NCBI RefSeq assembly: GCF_003326755.1
Contig: NZ_JPWH01000012.1
Coordinates: forward strand, 91,501-155,500
Direction of reading: 5' to 3'
Length of the DNA stretch: 64,000 bases
Origin: Thalassospira profundimaris
Lineage (GTDB): Bacteria; Pseudomonadota; Alphaproteobacteria; Rhodospirillales; Thalassospiraceae
The notes under the pieces are model-generated. The model searched no databases and was not told where the DNA came from. It worked only from the letters and a program-made list of their open reading frames with translations. A program made the translations under genes and the position numbers. This document shows positions 8,170 to 16,526 of the stretch, piece after piece. Position 1 is the stretch's first letter. Each line of letters begins with the position of its first letter.

Positions 8170-10086
8170 ATGACTTCCCCGGCAACGCCCTCTTCCACAC
8201 CGCGCGATATTGATCTGTCGCTGGATGATCTTCATGACGGAAAAGCGGGACGTGGTGTTACGGCGATCAAACATGCGCTGAAAACCATGCCCGGTTCGCC
8301 CGGTGTGTATCGCATGATCGATGAAAAGGACCGGGTCCTTTATGTCGGCAAGGCCAAGAATCTGAAAAAGCGGGTAACAAGCTACACTCACATTACCCGC
8401 CTGCCGATCCGGATTGCGCGGATGGTGGCGCAAACGGTGCGGATGGAAATCATCACCACCCATACCGAAGCCGAAGCCCTGCTTTTGGAATCCAACCTGA
8501 TCAAGAAGCTCAAGCCGCGCTACAACATCCTGCTGCGTGACGATAAAAGTTTTCCCTATATCCTGATCACCGAGGATCACGGCTATCCCCGCATTGTCAA
8601 ACATCGCGGGGCACGGGCCAAGGATGGCAGTTGTTTTGGGCCGTTTGCCTCGGCCTGGGCGGTGAACAACACGATCAATCATTTGCAGCGCGCCTTTTTG
8701 CTGCGCTCCTGTACCGATGCGGTTTTTGCCAACCGGTCGCGTCCGTGTCTGCTCTATCAAATCAAGCGGTGCTCCGGCCCGTGTGTGGACCGCATTTCCA
8801 AACCCGAATATGACGGACTGGTGGATATTTGCCGCGATTTTCTGTCCGGGCGCAGCAAGGCCATCCTCAAGCAGCTTGAAGCCAGCATGCTTGAGGCTTC
8901 AGAACAGATGGAATTTGAAAAGGCCGCCATGTATCGCGACCGTATTCGCGCCCTGTCGCAAATCCAGTCGCACCAGGACATTAATCTTGAAGGGCTGGAA
9001 GAAGCCGACGTCATTGCCCTGCATCATGAAGGCGGGCAAAGCTGTGTGCAGGTATTCTTTTTCCGCAGTGGCTCGAACTATGGCAACCGGTCCTATTTTC
9101 CAAGGCACGAGCAATCCGCCGAAATTCCCGAAATTCTCTCGGCCTTTGTCGGGCAGTTTTATGCCAACAAGCCTGCCCCGAGGCAGGTGCTGCTAAGCCA
9201 CGAAATCGAAGGCCAGAAACTGGTCGAGGAAGCCCTGGCGATTAATAACGGCCACAAGGTGGAATTACTGGTGCCTCAGCGCGGCGGCAAGCGCAAGCTG
9301 GTGGATCATGCCCTGACCAACGCACGCGAGGCATTGGGCCGCCGCATGGCCGAAAGTGCCTCCCAGCGCAAGTTGCTGGATGGTCTGGCTGATAAGCTGG
9401 ACCTTGATAGTCCGCCCGAACGCATTGAAGTTTACGATAACAGCCATATCCAGGGCACGAATATGGTGGGCGGCATGATTGTGGCCGGGCCGGAAGGCTT
9501 TATGAAAAACGCCTATCGCAAGTTCAACATCAAGGGCGATATCGCGCCGGGCGATGACTTTGCCATGATGCGCGAGGTGCTGACCCGCCGTTTCGCCCGG
9601 GCACAAAAAGAAGACCCGGACCGCGAAAATGGCACCTGGCCCGATCTGTGCCTGATCGATGGTGGGCTGGGGCAATTGGGTGTTGCGCGCCAGGTGCTGG
9701 AAGATCTGGGCATTGACGATGTGATGCTGGTCGGTGTTGCCAAGGGGGTGGATCGTAATGCCGGCAAGGAAGTGCTGCATATCCCCGGCAAGGAGCCCGT
9801 GCGCCTGGATCAGAAGGACCCGGTGCTGTATTTCATCCAGCGCCTGCGCGACGAGGCCCATCGCTGGGCGATTGGTACACACCGTGCCAAACGGTCCAAA
9901 CAGATTGGCAAAAGTGTGCTTGATGCCGTACCGGGTATTGGCGGGGCACGCAAAAAGGCATTGCTGCATCATTTCGGCTCCGCCCGTGGCGTTGCTGATG
10001 CGGGCCTTGCCGACCTGGAAGCCGTCGATGGCATCAGTGCCGCAATCGCCAGAAAAATTTATGATCATTTTCATGGTGATCATTGA
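8170..10086 (+). CDS. uvrC: Excinuclease ABC subunit UvrC
   Basis: Makes both incisions around a lesion in nucleotide excision repair with UvrA and UvrB. The 638-residue protein has the N-terminal GIY-YIG nuclease (GVYRMI at 45-50, [12 protein letters not shown] from 57), the UVR motif that binds UvrB ([18 protein letters not shown]), the RNase H-like C-terminal nuclease ([29 protein letters not shown]), and terminal helix-hairpin-helix repeats ([25 protein letters not shown]). I use the ATG at 8170 with AGGA eight bases upstream. Confidence 0.96.
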   Translation: MTSPATPSSTPRDIDLSLDDLHDGKAGRGVTAIKHALKTMPGSPGVYRMIDEKDRVLYVGKAKNLKKRVTSYTHITRLPIRIARMVAQTVRMEIITTHTEAEALLLESNLIKKLKPRYNILLRDDKSFPYILITEDHGYPRIVKHRGARAKDGSCFGPFASAWAVNNTINHLQRAFLLRSCTDAVFANRSRPCLLYQIKRCSGPCVDRISKPEYDGLVDICRDFLSGRSKAILKQLEASMLEASEQMEFEKAAMYRDRIRALSQIQSHQDINLEGLEEADVIALHHEGGQSCVQVFFFRSGSNYGNRSYFPRHEQSAEIPEILSAFVGQFYANKPAPRQVLLSHEIEGQKLVEEALAINNGHKVELLVPQRGGKRKLVDHALTNAREALGRRMAESASQRKLLDGLADKLDLDSPPERIEVYDNSHIQGTNMVGGMIVAGPEGFMKNAYRKFNIKGDIAPGDDFAMMREVLTRRFARAQKEDPDRENGTWPDLCLIDGGLGQLGVARQVLEDLGIDDVMLVGVAKGVDRNAGKEVLHIPGKEPVRLDQKDPVLYFIQRLRDEAHRWAIGTHRAKRSKQIGKSVLDAVPGIGGARKKALLHHFGSARGVADAGLADLEAVDGISAAIARKIYDHFHGDH

Positions 10087-10140
10087 CGGTGCCTAAACCC
10101 TGATCTGCCGGGGGCGGGACGATTATGAGGATAGGACCCC

Positions 10141-10177
10141 AAAAAAGAAAAACGGCCCCCCGGGGAAGGGGACCGTT
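10141..10177 (-). terminator. Rho-independent terminator on the minus strand
   Basis: The arms 10168-10177 and 10151-10160 pair over 10 positions as minus-strand RNA, where one pair is G-U; on the plus strand the same position is a C-A mismatch. The minus strand then reads TTTTTCTTTTTT. Both facts point to termination of a minus-strand transcript, although no minus-strand protein gene lies upstream. Confidence 0.65.
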
Positions 10178-10300
10178 TGAATCTGCCGTGGTCGCGGGGT
10201 CGGGGGAGGGGAATTTGACCACGACAAAAGGGAAAGAGAAAACGTTAAGGGAAGCGGCAATGTGGGGAAATTGACCTGGGCGGCACATGGGCACATACCG
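10141..10300 (-). ncRNA. Candidate minus-strand small RNA with C-rich loops
   Basis: Read on the minus strand this gap holds two consecutive hairpins: a 7-bp stem (10217-10223 with 10187-10193) whose loop is C-rich (CCCCTCCCCC), and then a Rho-independent terminator at 10141-10177 whose loop is also C-rich. Upstream on the minus strand a TTGAAA and GATAAA pair could be a promoter, about 18-19 bases apart. No convincing protein is encoded. C-rich single-stranded loops are a feature of several alphaproteobacterial Hfq-dependent RNAs; that link is inference. The 5' end is a guess. Confidence 0.35.
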
Positions 10301-10723
10301 CCAGACCTTTATCACATTGCGTTCCGGAGTTTTTTCAAGGGCAGCCTCCTGTGTTGCGTGAGATTGGCTTGCTTATGTTCTTAACCTACCGATTGGGGCG
10401 GGAAGGGCATAGCCGGCAATGTGACAACTGTGCGTTCTTAAAACAGAACGATCAGACAGATTGCAAAAGCACTCCGCATTCGGTTTTTATTTTTCCGGTT
10501 TAGGCCCGTCATGTTGCTGCCTGCCCAAATGGCCCATTTTGAGCAAAACATCGGGGGCATATCGTTGCGCGGCGCGGGGGATGTCAAAAATACCCTCTGC
10601 ATTGCCGGGTATCATCCTATATCACCTTGCTTTTTCCGGTCAGGGGCGCGATACCCGGTGCGTTCTGCTGCCGTGGCAGGGCATCTTCGCGCGAAACGTC
10701 CATAAAATATCGGCTGATCAAAG
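10301..10723. other. Intergenic region before the uracil permease gene
   Basis: About 420 bases without a convincing gene. It must contain the promoter of the permease gene and possibly that of the minus-strand RNA candidate. I see no clear operator or riboswitch. Confidence 0.3.
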
Positions 10724-12037
10724 ATGCGCTATTTTCCTTCCTGGTCCTTGACCCGGTCTTCAACCGTGCTGCCTGACGAACGCCTGCCGTGGGGAACCAT
10801 GTTTCCGATGGGGCTGCAACATCTTGTGGCGATGTCGGGTTCTACCATTTTGGGTCCGCTGCTGATGGGGTTTGATCCCAATCTGGCCATTTTGTTTTCC
10901 GGTATCGGCACGCTGATTTTCTTTATCTGCACCGCCGGGCGCGTGCCAAGCTATCTGGGCTCGTCCTTTGCCTTTATTGCCGTGGTCATTGCCGCCACCG
11001 GCTATGCCGGGTCTGGTCCCAATCCCGATATTGGTGGGGCGCTGGGCGGGATTATTGCCGCAGGTGCGCTTTATGTGCTGATTGGCGCAATTGTGATGGC
11101 AACGGGAACCGGCTGGGTGGAAAAACTGATGCCGCCTGCTGTCACCGGGGCTGTCGGGGCGGCGATTGGTCTTAATCTGGCACCGGTGGGGATCAGCGGC
11201 ATTTCCGGCGATGGCATTCATATGCTGGTGTCCCTGTTAACCCTGCTGTCGGTGGCGTTGGTCTCCGTCTATGCCCCAATTGCGCTGCGCCGGGTTTCGA
11301 TTCTGGCAGGGATTCTTCTGGGCTATGTGCTGGTGTTGATCCTGGGTAACGGTTTGGGCCTGATGCCCGCCATTGATTTTAGCGCATTGTCGCAGGCCGC
11401 CTGGTTGGGGATACCCAATTTTGTTGCGCCGCGTTTTGAAAGCGCGGCCATGGTGATGATTGCGCCGGTGGCGTTTATTCTGGTGGCGGAAAATCTGGGC
11501 CATATCAAGGCCATTGGCGGCATGACCAAACAGAATATGGACCGTTATATCGGCCGTGGTTTTGTTGGCGATGGTCTGGCAACGATGCTTGCAGGATCTG
11601 GCGGGGGTACGGGGGTGACGACCTATGTGGAAAATATGGGCGTCATGGCTGTTACCCGCGTCTTTTCAACCCTGATCTTTGTGATTGCTGCGGTGATTGC
11701 CATCCTGCTGGGGTTCTCGCCCAAATTTGGTGCGTTGCTGCATACCATTCCCGCCCCCGTTCTTGGCGGTCTTGGTGTGGCGGTGTTCGGCCTGATTGCG
11801 GCGGCAATGGTGCGTTTGTGGGTGGACAACCGGGTTGATTTTTCCGATCCGCGTAACCTGTTCACCGTGGGCATCACCCTGATTTTCGGGGCTGGCGATT
11901 TCACCGTCAAGGTGGGCGGCTTTGCCATTGGTGGAATCGGGACCGCAACCCTTGCGGCGATTATTCTCTATCAGGTGCTGAGCATCGGGCGTGGCAAGTC
12001 GGATCGTGCTGCTGCACAGGCCGCAGAAAACGACTGA
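10724..12037 (+). CDS. NCS2-family uracil permease (UraA/RutG-like)
   Basis: Proton-coupled nucleobase transporter in the inner membrane. The 437-residue protein has about 14 hydrophobic segments. The family signatures are clear: VPSYLGSSFAFIAVV in the first repeat, and VAENLGHIKAI with GDGLATMLAGSGGGTGVTTY and ENMGVMAVTRVFST in the second, the form found in UraA/RutG rather than in xanthine or urate carriers. The transporter stands alone between uvrC and pgsA, with no pyrimidine-degradation genes beside it, so uracil is the likely but unproven substrate. The ribosome site at the ATG is weak. Confidence 0.88.
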   Translation: MRYFPSWSLTRSSTVLPDERLPWGTMFPMGLQHLVAMSGSTILGPLLMGFDPNLAILFSGIGTLIFFICTAGRVPSYLGSSFAFIAVVIAATGYAGSGPNPDIGGALGGIIAAGALYVLIGAIVMATGTGWVEKLMPPAVTGAVGAAIGLNLAPVGISGISGDGIHMLVSLLTLLSVALVSVYAPIALRRVSILAGILLGYVLVLILGNGLGLMPAIDFSALSQAAWLGIPNFVAPRFESAAMVMIAPVAFILVAENLGHIKAIGGMTKQNMDRYIGRGFVGDGLATMLAGSGGGTGVTTYVENMGVMAVTRVFSTLIFVIAAVIAILLGFSPKFGALLHTIPAPVLGGLGVAVFGLIAAAMVRLWVDNRVDFSDPRNLFTVGITLIFGAGDFTVKVGGFAIGGIGTATLAAIILYQVLSIGRGKSDRAAAQAAEND

Positions 12038-12055
12038 ATTTATCTGTCACAACAT

Positions 12056-12097
12056 GGGCCGTGTTTTCGTTTTATGGCAAATGAACACGGCCCTTGT
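12056..12097. terminator. Terminator-like hairpin after the uracil permease
   Basis: GGGCCGTGTT (12056-12065) and AACACGGCCC (12084-12093) form a perfect 10-bp stem 19 bases after the permease stop. The following tail TTGTGG is short on T, so termination strength is uncertain. Confidence 0.5.
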
Positions 12098-12207
12098 GGT
12101 TGCCCGCGCAAGCCTTTACTAATTGGGCGTCTTGGGGTCGTCTGGCCCTGTGGATTGACGATGATCACCCAATTAAACGCCCCAAATACCCGTATACAGG
12201 CCCGTTA

Positions 12208-12759
12208 ATGAAAAACCAGATTCCAAATCTGCTGACTTTGTCGCGCATCATCGTGATCCCGGCATTGGTGCTGTCATTTTACATCGACGGACCGGTGGGG
12301 AACTGGCTCGGTTTTGCCCTGTTTGCCTTTGCGGGGATTACGGATTTTTTTGACGGCTATCTGGCGCGCAGCATGAATGTGGTTTCTCCGCTGGGGCGTT
12401 TTTTGGATCCGATTGCCGATAAACTTCTGGTCGCTGCCGCCCTGATGATGATGGTGGCGTTTGGGCGCATTTCCGGTCTGGCGGTGTTGCCGGCCGTGGT
12501 CATTATGTGTCGCGAAATCATGGTGTCGGGCCTGCGCGAACATCTGGCCGAACTGAAGGTGCCGTTGCCTGTGACGGTGCTTGCGAAATGGAAAACCACG
12601 GCCCAGATTCTCGCCATCGGCTTTTTGCTGGTTGGCGATGCCTCGCCTGATATCATCCCGTCGATTCTGATTGGGGATGTTTTGCTCTGGATCGCCGGTA
12701 TTGTGACGGTGCAGACGGGGTATATTTATCTGCGGACAGGGCTTAAGCATCTCGACTGA
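12208..12759 (+). CDS. pgsA: CDP-diacylglycerol--glycerol-3-phosphate 3-phosphatidyltransferase PgsA
   Basis: Membrane enzyme that commits CDP-diacylglycerol to phosphatidylglycerol synthesis. The 183-residue protein has the full CDP-alcohol phosphotransferase signature, Asp-x2-Asp-Gly-x2-Ala-Arg-x8-Gly-x3-Asp-x3-Asp, in DFFDGYLARS followed by GRFLDPIADK. The N-terminus NLLTLSRIIVIP is also typical of PgsA, and hydrophobic helices fill the rest. I start at the ATG at 12208; the frame extends upstream but without family likeness. moaE follows 19 bases later, a uvrC-pgsA-moaE order that is common in alphaproteobacteria. Confidence 0.94.
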   Translation: MKNQIPNLLTLSRIIVIPALVLSFYIDGPVGNWLGFALFAFAGITDFFDGYLARSMNVVSPLGRFLDPIADKLLVAAALMMMVAFGRISGLAVLPAVVIMCREIMVSGLREHLAELKVPLPVTVLAKWKTTAQILAIGFLLVGDASPDIIPSILIGDVLLWIAGIVTVQTGYIYLRTGLKHLD

Positions 12760-12778
12760 TCCATCTTCGGGGGCGTAT

Positions 12779-13228
12779 ATGGCGCGTATCTCAGTTCAAC
12801 AAAATGATTTTGATCCGGGTGCGGAGCTTGCCGCCCTGACCGATGGCCGGACCGATATTGGTGCGGCCGTCAGTTTTGTCGGGCTGGTGCGCGATATCGC
12901 CGGGGGGGAAGCCGTCAGCGCGATGACGCTGGAACATTATCCCGGCATGACCGAACGCCAGCTTGAAAAAATTGCCAAGGATGCCGCCGAACGCTGGCCG
13001 CTCGATGATATACGAATCATTCACCGTTATGGCCGCTTGCTGGCAGGGGAACGCATTGTGCTGGTTATTACCCTGTCGGCGCATCGCCGGGCCGCGTTTG
13101 AAGCCTGCGATTTCATCATGGATTTTCTCAAAAGCCGCGCGCCGTTCTGGAAACGCGAAGAAACAGATAGCGGCGAAAAATGGGTTGCCGCCAAGCAAAG
13201 CGACGAGGCTGATTTGGATCGCTGGTAA
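12779..13228 (+). CDS. moaE: Molybdopterin synthase catalytic subunit MoaE
   Basis: Large subunit of molybdopterin synthase, which adds the dithiolene sulphurs to precursor Z using thiocarboxylated MoaD. The 149-residue protein shows DIGAAVSFVGLVRDIAGGE, LEHYPGM, IIHRYGRL, and HRRAAFEACDFIMDFLK followed by APFWKRE, which holds the conserved active-site Lys and Arg residues. In many relatives moaD lies between pgsA and moaE; here only 19 bases separate them, so MoaD must be encoded elsewhere. Confidence 0.94.
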   Translation: MARISVQQNDFDPGAELAALTDGRTDIGAAVSFVGLVRDIAGGEAVSAMTLEHYPGMTERQLEKIAKDAAERWPLDDIRIIHRYGRLLAGERIVLVITLSAHRRAAFEACDFIMDFLKSRAPFWKREETDSGEKWVAAKQSDEADLDRW

Positions 13229-13249
13229 TGCTTTGCCCGTGTGGCTCCG

Positions 13250-13540
13250 CTAAATCGGGACGTATTTTGCCAAAATTCCGATAAGTTTTGTGAAGTCGAC
13301 TTGCAGGACAGCCCCGTCTTTTACCTCTGTGGCCAACTTGTTCATTTCCGTAATGTCGGCGGCATTGATGGCGGTATCGAGTTCGATCTGTTTGTCCCGC
13401 AGTTTCAGCACGGCATTGGCGGCCTTGATGCGGTCACGTTTCAATGCAGCTTTGGTGTTTATGTCGGCCTGGTAATATTTTGCGTCAATCGCCTGAAAGG
13501 CGGTAATGGCCGCCGCGATCAGCTTTGTCAGATCAGACAT
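13250..13540 (-). CDS. Small helical protein of unknown function
   Basis: I do not recognise this 96-residue protein. It is rich in Ala, Lys, Asp and Leu without Cys or Trp, lacks a signal peptide, and its heptad-like spacing suggests long helices. It lies 42 bases downstream of a minus-strand lipoprotein gene and is probably cotranscribed with it. It ends close to the convergent moaE. It could be a cytoplasmic partner of the lipoprotein's operon, but nothing in the sequence states a function. Confidence 0.6.
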   Translation of the reverse strand: MSDLTKLIAAAITAFQAIDAKYYQADINTKAALKRDRIKAANAVLKLRDKQIELDTAINAADITEMNKLATEVKDGAVLQVDFTKLIGILAKYVPI

Positions 13541-13582
13541 GGGGGGCTCCGTTTGTCAGATAAAAAGGTCAATGAGGGCGGG

Positions 13583-14464
13583 CTATTTGGCCGTTGTGGC
13601 AGGGCCCATATCGCTTTGACCGGCAAGGGTTTGCAAAATCACGCTGTCGGCCTTGTGTTTTAACTGCTTCATGCCAAGTCCCTGATTTTCGGCAACAAAG
13701 GTCAGGCCATCTTCAATGTCTTTGAGTACCGATTGCGTGCTGATTTTGCTGTAATTGGCGATCTGGTTTTGCAGTTGAGCGCCCAGTTGCCCGGCAATGA
13801 CAAAATCCTGCAAGGCGGTTTGATAGCTTTGCTGTTCATCGGCCTGTAATTGCTGCCATTGCTGCCACCAGGCCTTGATCTGGCCGGTGCGGGTATCGGC
13901 AGGGGTGGATTTATCCTCGTGGATTTTGTTGATAGCCGCCACCAGCGCGTCACGCCGCACCATAAAAACCGGCGGGGTTGTGCCCAATGTCTGGCCCAGC
14001 TTGGCGAGCTGGCGGCGCAGTTTTTGCAAAATGGGCCCGGCCTTGTGGATGGCACCAATACCAAACAGGTCGTCTTCGCCAATATCGGTAAAGATGGCGT
14101 CAAATTGCTGATATTGATGGCGCAGGTTCGCCATATCCTGTTGCCATTTGGCATTCACATCCGGGTCAATGGTGATGGCATCGGGATTTATCAGGACGGG
14201 GATGTTACTGGCCGTTAATGTGCCGGTAAAATTGTTTAGGTTGGCGATAAATTCTGCTTCCTGTACGTCCTTGCTTTGCACAGGTGCGGCAAACTCGGCC
14301 GTGCGCATGTCATCAAGCGAGGTAATTGCCTTGTCGGCAGCAAGGCTGAATTGATGGGCGGAAAGTTTAAGTGCATCCGCCTTTTGCGCACAGGCCGCCA
14401 GCAGACCCAGCATCAGCAGCATCATGCCACGCTGGCCGCATTTTTTGATGATGGTGTATTGCAC
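13583..14464 (-). CDS. Predicted lipoprotein of unknown function
   Basis: A 293-residue protein with a lipoprotein signal: positively charged start, hydrophobic stretch MLLMLGLLAA, then Cys at about residue 25, so it is predicted to be lipid-anchored in the envelope. The mature part is Gln- and Ala-rich and looks mostly helical, with a Trp/Gln cluster (AWWQQWQQLQADEQQ) in the middle. The start is a GTG at 14464 preceded seven bases upstream by GGGGAG. It is followed by the small helical gene. I recognise no domain. Confidence 0.65.
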   Translation of the reverse strand: MQYTIIKKCGQRGMMLLMLGLLAACAQKADALKLSAHQFSLAADKAITSLDDMRTAEFAAPVQSKDVQEAEFIANLNNFTGTLTASNIPVLINPDAITIDPDVNAKWQQDMANLRHQYQQFDAIFTDIGEDDLFGIGAIHKAGPILQKLRRQLAKLGQTLGTTPPVFMVRRDALVAAINKIHEDKSTPADTRTGQIKAWWQQWQQLQADEQQSYQTALQDFVIAGQLGAQLQNQIANYSKISTQSVLKDIEDGLTFVAENQGLGMKQLKHKADSVILQTLAGQSDMGPATTAK

Positions 14465-14534
14465 CCTGATCTCCCCGGTTTGCAGTCATTGCCTTGCTGA
14501 CGGGGTGCGGGGAAATTTGTGATGCGAAAGGGCC

Positions 14535-15200
14535 TTATCCCTTTTTGCTCAGCATAAACAATGCCTGATTGCCAAAGAAATTGGCAAGGGCGGAATGGCT
14601 GCCCAGGCTGACCTTCGATCCGCTTTCATTCAGGACCATTGAGCGTTCGATCACCAGATCCATGTCTTTGCACAGGGCCACAAAGTCGCGCACGGTGCAG
14701 AAATGGATATTGGGGGTTTCATACCACATGATCGGCAGGTTGGGGTTTTGCGGCATGCGGCCATGAAACATCAAATCAAACCGTGCCCGCCAATGGCCGA
14801 AATTGGGGAAGGAGACAATCGCCTTGCGGCCAATGCGCAGTAATTCGCCCAATACCTCGCGCGGGCGGTTGGTAGCCTGCAGGGTCTGACTAAGGATTGC
14901 GTAATCAAATGCCCCGTTGGGATAATCCAGCAAATCGCGATCCGCATCGCCCTGCATCACGGGCAGGCCCTGGGCCACGCAATTGCGGACCCCTTCGTTG
15001 GAAAGTTCAAGCCCGCGACCATCGACATTTTTGGTGCGTTTAAGGTAGGCCAGCAATTCCCCATCGCCACAGCCAATGTCGAGCACACGCGTACCCGGTT
15101 CGACCATGTCGGCAATCAATTGCAAATCAACGCGGATACGATCTGACGGTGTTGCGGCAGAAGGTGTTGTGGCGGCGGTTTGGGTGGGTGTCTGTGTCAT
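14535..15200 (-). CDS. metW: Methionine biosynthesis protein MetW
   Basis: SAM-dependent methyltransferase-fold protein that accompanies MetX in homoserine acylation. The 221-residue protein has the SAM-binding motif VLDIGCGDGELLAYL, then GLELSNEGVRNCV, and the MetW-typical SFPNFGHWRARFDLMFHGRM and WYETPNIHFCTVRDF. The N-terminal 20 residues are Thr/Pro/Ala-rich and probably disordered. It starts four bases after the metX stop, so the two are surely one operon. MetW appears to activate or stabilise MetX in related bacteria. Confidence 0.94.
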   Translation of the reverse strand: MTQTPTQTAATTPSAATPSDRIRVDLQLIADMVEPGTRVLDIGCGDGELLAYLKRTKNVDGRGLELSNEGVRNCVAQGLPVMQGDADRDLLDYPNGAFDYAILSQTLQATNRPREVLGELLRIGRKAIVSFPNFGHWRARFDLMFHGRMPQNPNLPIMWYETPNIHFCTVRDFVALCKDMDLVIERSMVLNESGSKVSLGSHSALANFFGNQALFMLSKKG

Positions 15201-15204
15201 GATA

Positions 15205-16362
15205 TTATTTCAGCCCGCGCGCTTCGGCGGCCCCCTCGATAAAGCCGCTCAGGACCATGTGGAAATCGGGTTCGTCGAGCAAAAAGGCATCGTGGCCCTT
15301 GTCACTTTCAATTTCAACACAGCTGACATTGCACGATGCCGCATTCAGTGCATGGGCCAAACGGCGGCTTTCGGCGGTGGTAAAGCACCAGTCCGATGAA
15401 AACGAAATGACGCAAAACCGGGTGTTGGACCCACGAAAGGCTTCGGCCAGGCGGCCGTCAAATTCGACGGACAGGTCAAAATAATCCATCGCGCGGGTGA
15501 TATAGAGGTAACTGTTGGCATCAAACCGATCGACAAAGGATTTACCCTGATGGCGCAAATAGCTTTCGACCTGAAAGTCGTGATCGAAGCTGTAGGTAAT
15601 GCCGCCGCGATTTTGCAGCTTGCGGCCAAATTTGCGATGCAGGGCCGGTTCCGACAGATAGGTGATATGCGCCGTCATACGGGCCACGGCCAAACCACGG
15701 GCGGGCTTTTTGCCTTCCAGCAGGTAATTGCCGCCGCACCAGTCCGGGTCGGCCATCACGGCCTGGCGGCCAACTTCGTGAAAGGCGATATTTTGCGCCG
15801 AATGGCGATAGGAAGTGGCAATCGGGGCGGCGGCAAAAACGCGCGCCGGATAGCTTTTGCACCATTCCAGAACCTGCATGCCGCCCATTGACCCGCCAAT
15901 AACGGCAAACAGGCTGTCGATGCCAAAATGGTCAATCAGCATGGTTTGCGCACGTACCATGTCACCAATGGTGATGACGGGAAAATCAAGCCCCCAGGGC
16001 TTGCCGGTTTCCGGGTTGGTTTCCTTGGGCCCGGTGCTGCCCAGGCAGCCACCAATCACATTGGTGCAGATGATGAAATATTTTTCGGTATCGATGATCT
16101 TGCCGGGGCCAACAATGGCACGCCACCAGCCTTCCTTGCCGGTAATCGGGTGCACATCATCGGCCACATACTGGTCGCCGGTTAGCGCATGACAGACCAG
16201 AATGGCGTTTGATTTATCGGCATTCAGTTTGCCATAGGTTTGGTAGGCCAGGGTAAAGGGGCCAAATTCAATGCCGCTATCAAGGCGCAATTTGTCATGG
16301 TCCCCCAGCACAATCTGATGGCCAGGCAGGGCGCGGCGAGAATGTGGGGCAGGGTTGGACAT
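15205..16362 (-). CDS. metX: Homoserine O-acyltransferase MetX
   Basis: Acylates homoserine (acetyl- or succinyl-CoA) in the first step of methionine synthesis. The 385-residue alpha/beta-hydrolase has CHALTGD, the nucleophile elbow [13 protein letters not shown], and the acid and His of the triad in [14 protein letters not shown] and [10 protein letters not shown]. Which acyl donor it uses cannot be read safely by eye. metW follows directly. The region upstream holds overlapping inverted repeats that may control translation or transcription; it does not match the SAM-II riboswitch often found before metX/metA in this class. Confidence 0.94.
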   Translation of the reverse strand: MSNPAPHSRRALPGHQIVLGDHDKLRLDSGIEFGPFTLAYQTYGKLNADKSNAILVCHALTGDQYVADDVHPITGKEGWWRAIVGPGKIIDTEKYFIICTNVIGGCLGSTGPKETNPETGKPWGLDFPVITIGDMVRAQTMLIDHFGIDSLFAVIGGSMGGMQVLEWCKSYPARVFAAAPIATSYRHSAQNIAFHEVGRQAVMADPDWCGGNYLLEGKKPARGLAVARMTAHITYLSEPALHRKFGRKLQNRGGITYSFDHDFQVESYLRHQGKSFVDRFDANSYLYITRAMDYFDLSVEFDGRLAEAFRGSNTRFCVISFSSDWCFTTAESRRLAHALNAASCNVSCVEIESDKGHDAFLLDEPDFHMVLSGFIEGAAEARGLK

Positions 16363-16413
16363 GGACGCTGTATTCCTTTGTAGGGCAACGGTGAAGTTCC
16401 AAATTGCGGCTTC

Positions 16414-16448
16414 GCCTGTTTTTTTGACTGTTCCAGTTAGGAACAGGC
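16414..16448 (-). promoter_or_regulatory. Overlapping, mutually exclusive stems in the metX leader
   Basis: On the minus strand, CTGTTCC/GGAACAG (16440-16446 with 16428-16434) forms one hairpin, while GCCTGTT/AACAGGC (16442-16448 with 16414-16420) forms another. They share five bases, so only one can form at a time. A seven-base A-run separates the arms. This lies about 55-85 bases before the metX start. It may be a regulatory leader or an operator; unproven. Confidence 0.4.
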
Positions 16449-16526
16449 ATGCTTTTAGTCAATCTTTTCTTTGCAAATGCCGGGCAGTTCCCTAAAACTG
16501 AGCGCCGTTTGGCAAAAGAGTGGATC

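Noticed and set aside
10034..10315. 93-codon minus-strand open frame after uvrC
   Set aside because: It runs through the Rho-independent terminator and its T-tract and into the uvrC end; composition is Pro-rich and non-homologous.
10461..10751. 96-codon plus-strand open frame before the uracil permease
   Set aside because: Cys/Pro-rich sequence without domain look, no ribosome site, overlaps the permease start.
16363..16526. SAM-II riboswitch upstream of metX
   Set aside because: The SAM-II conserved core could not be found; only overlapping stems are present.
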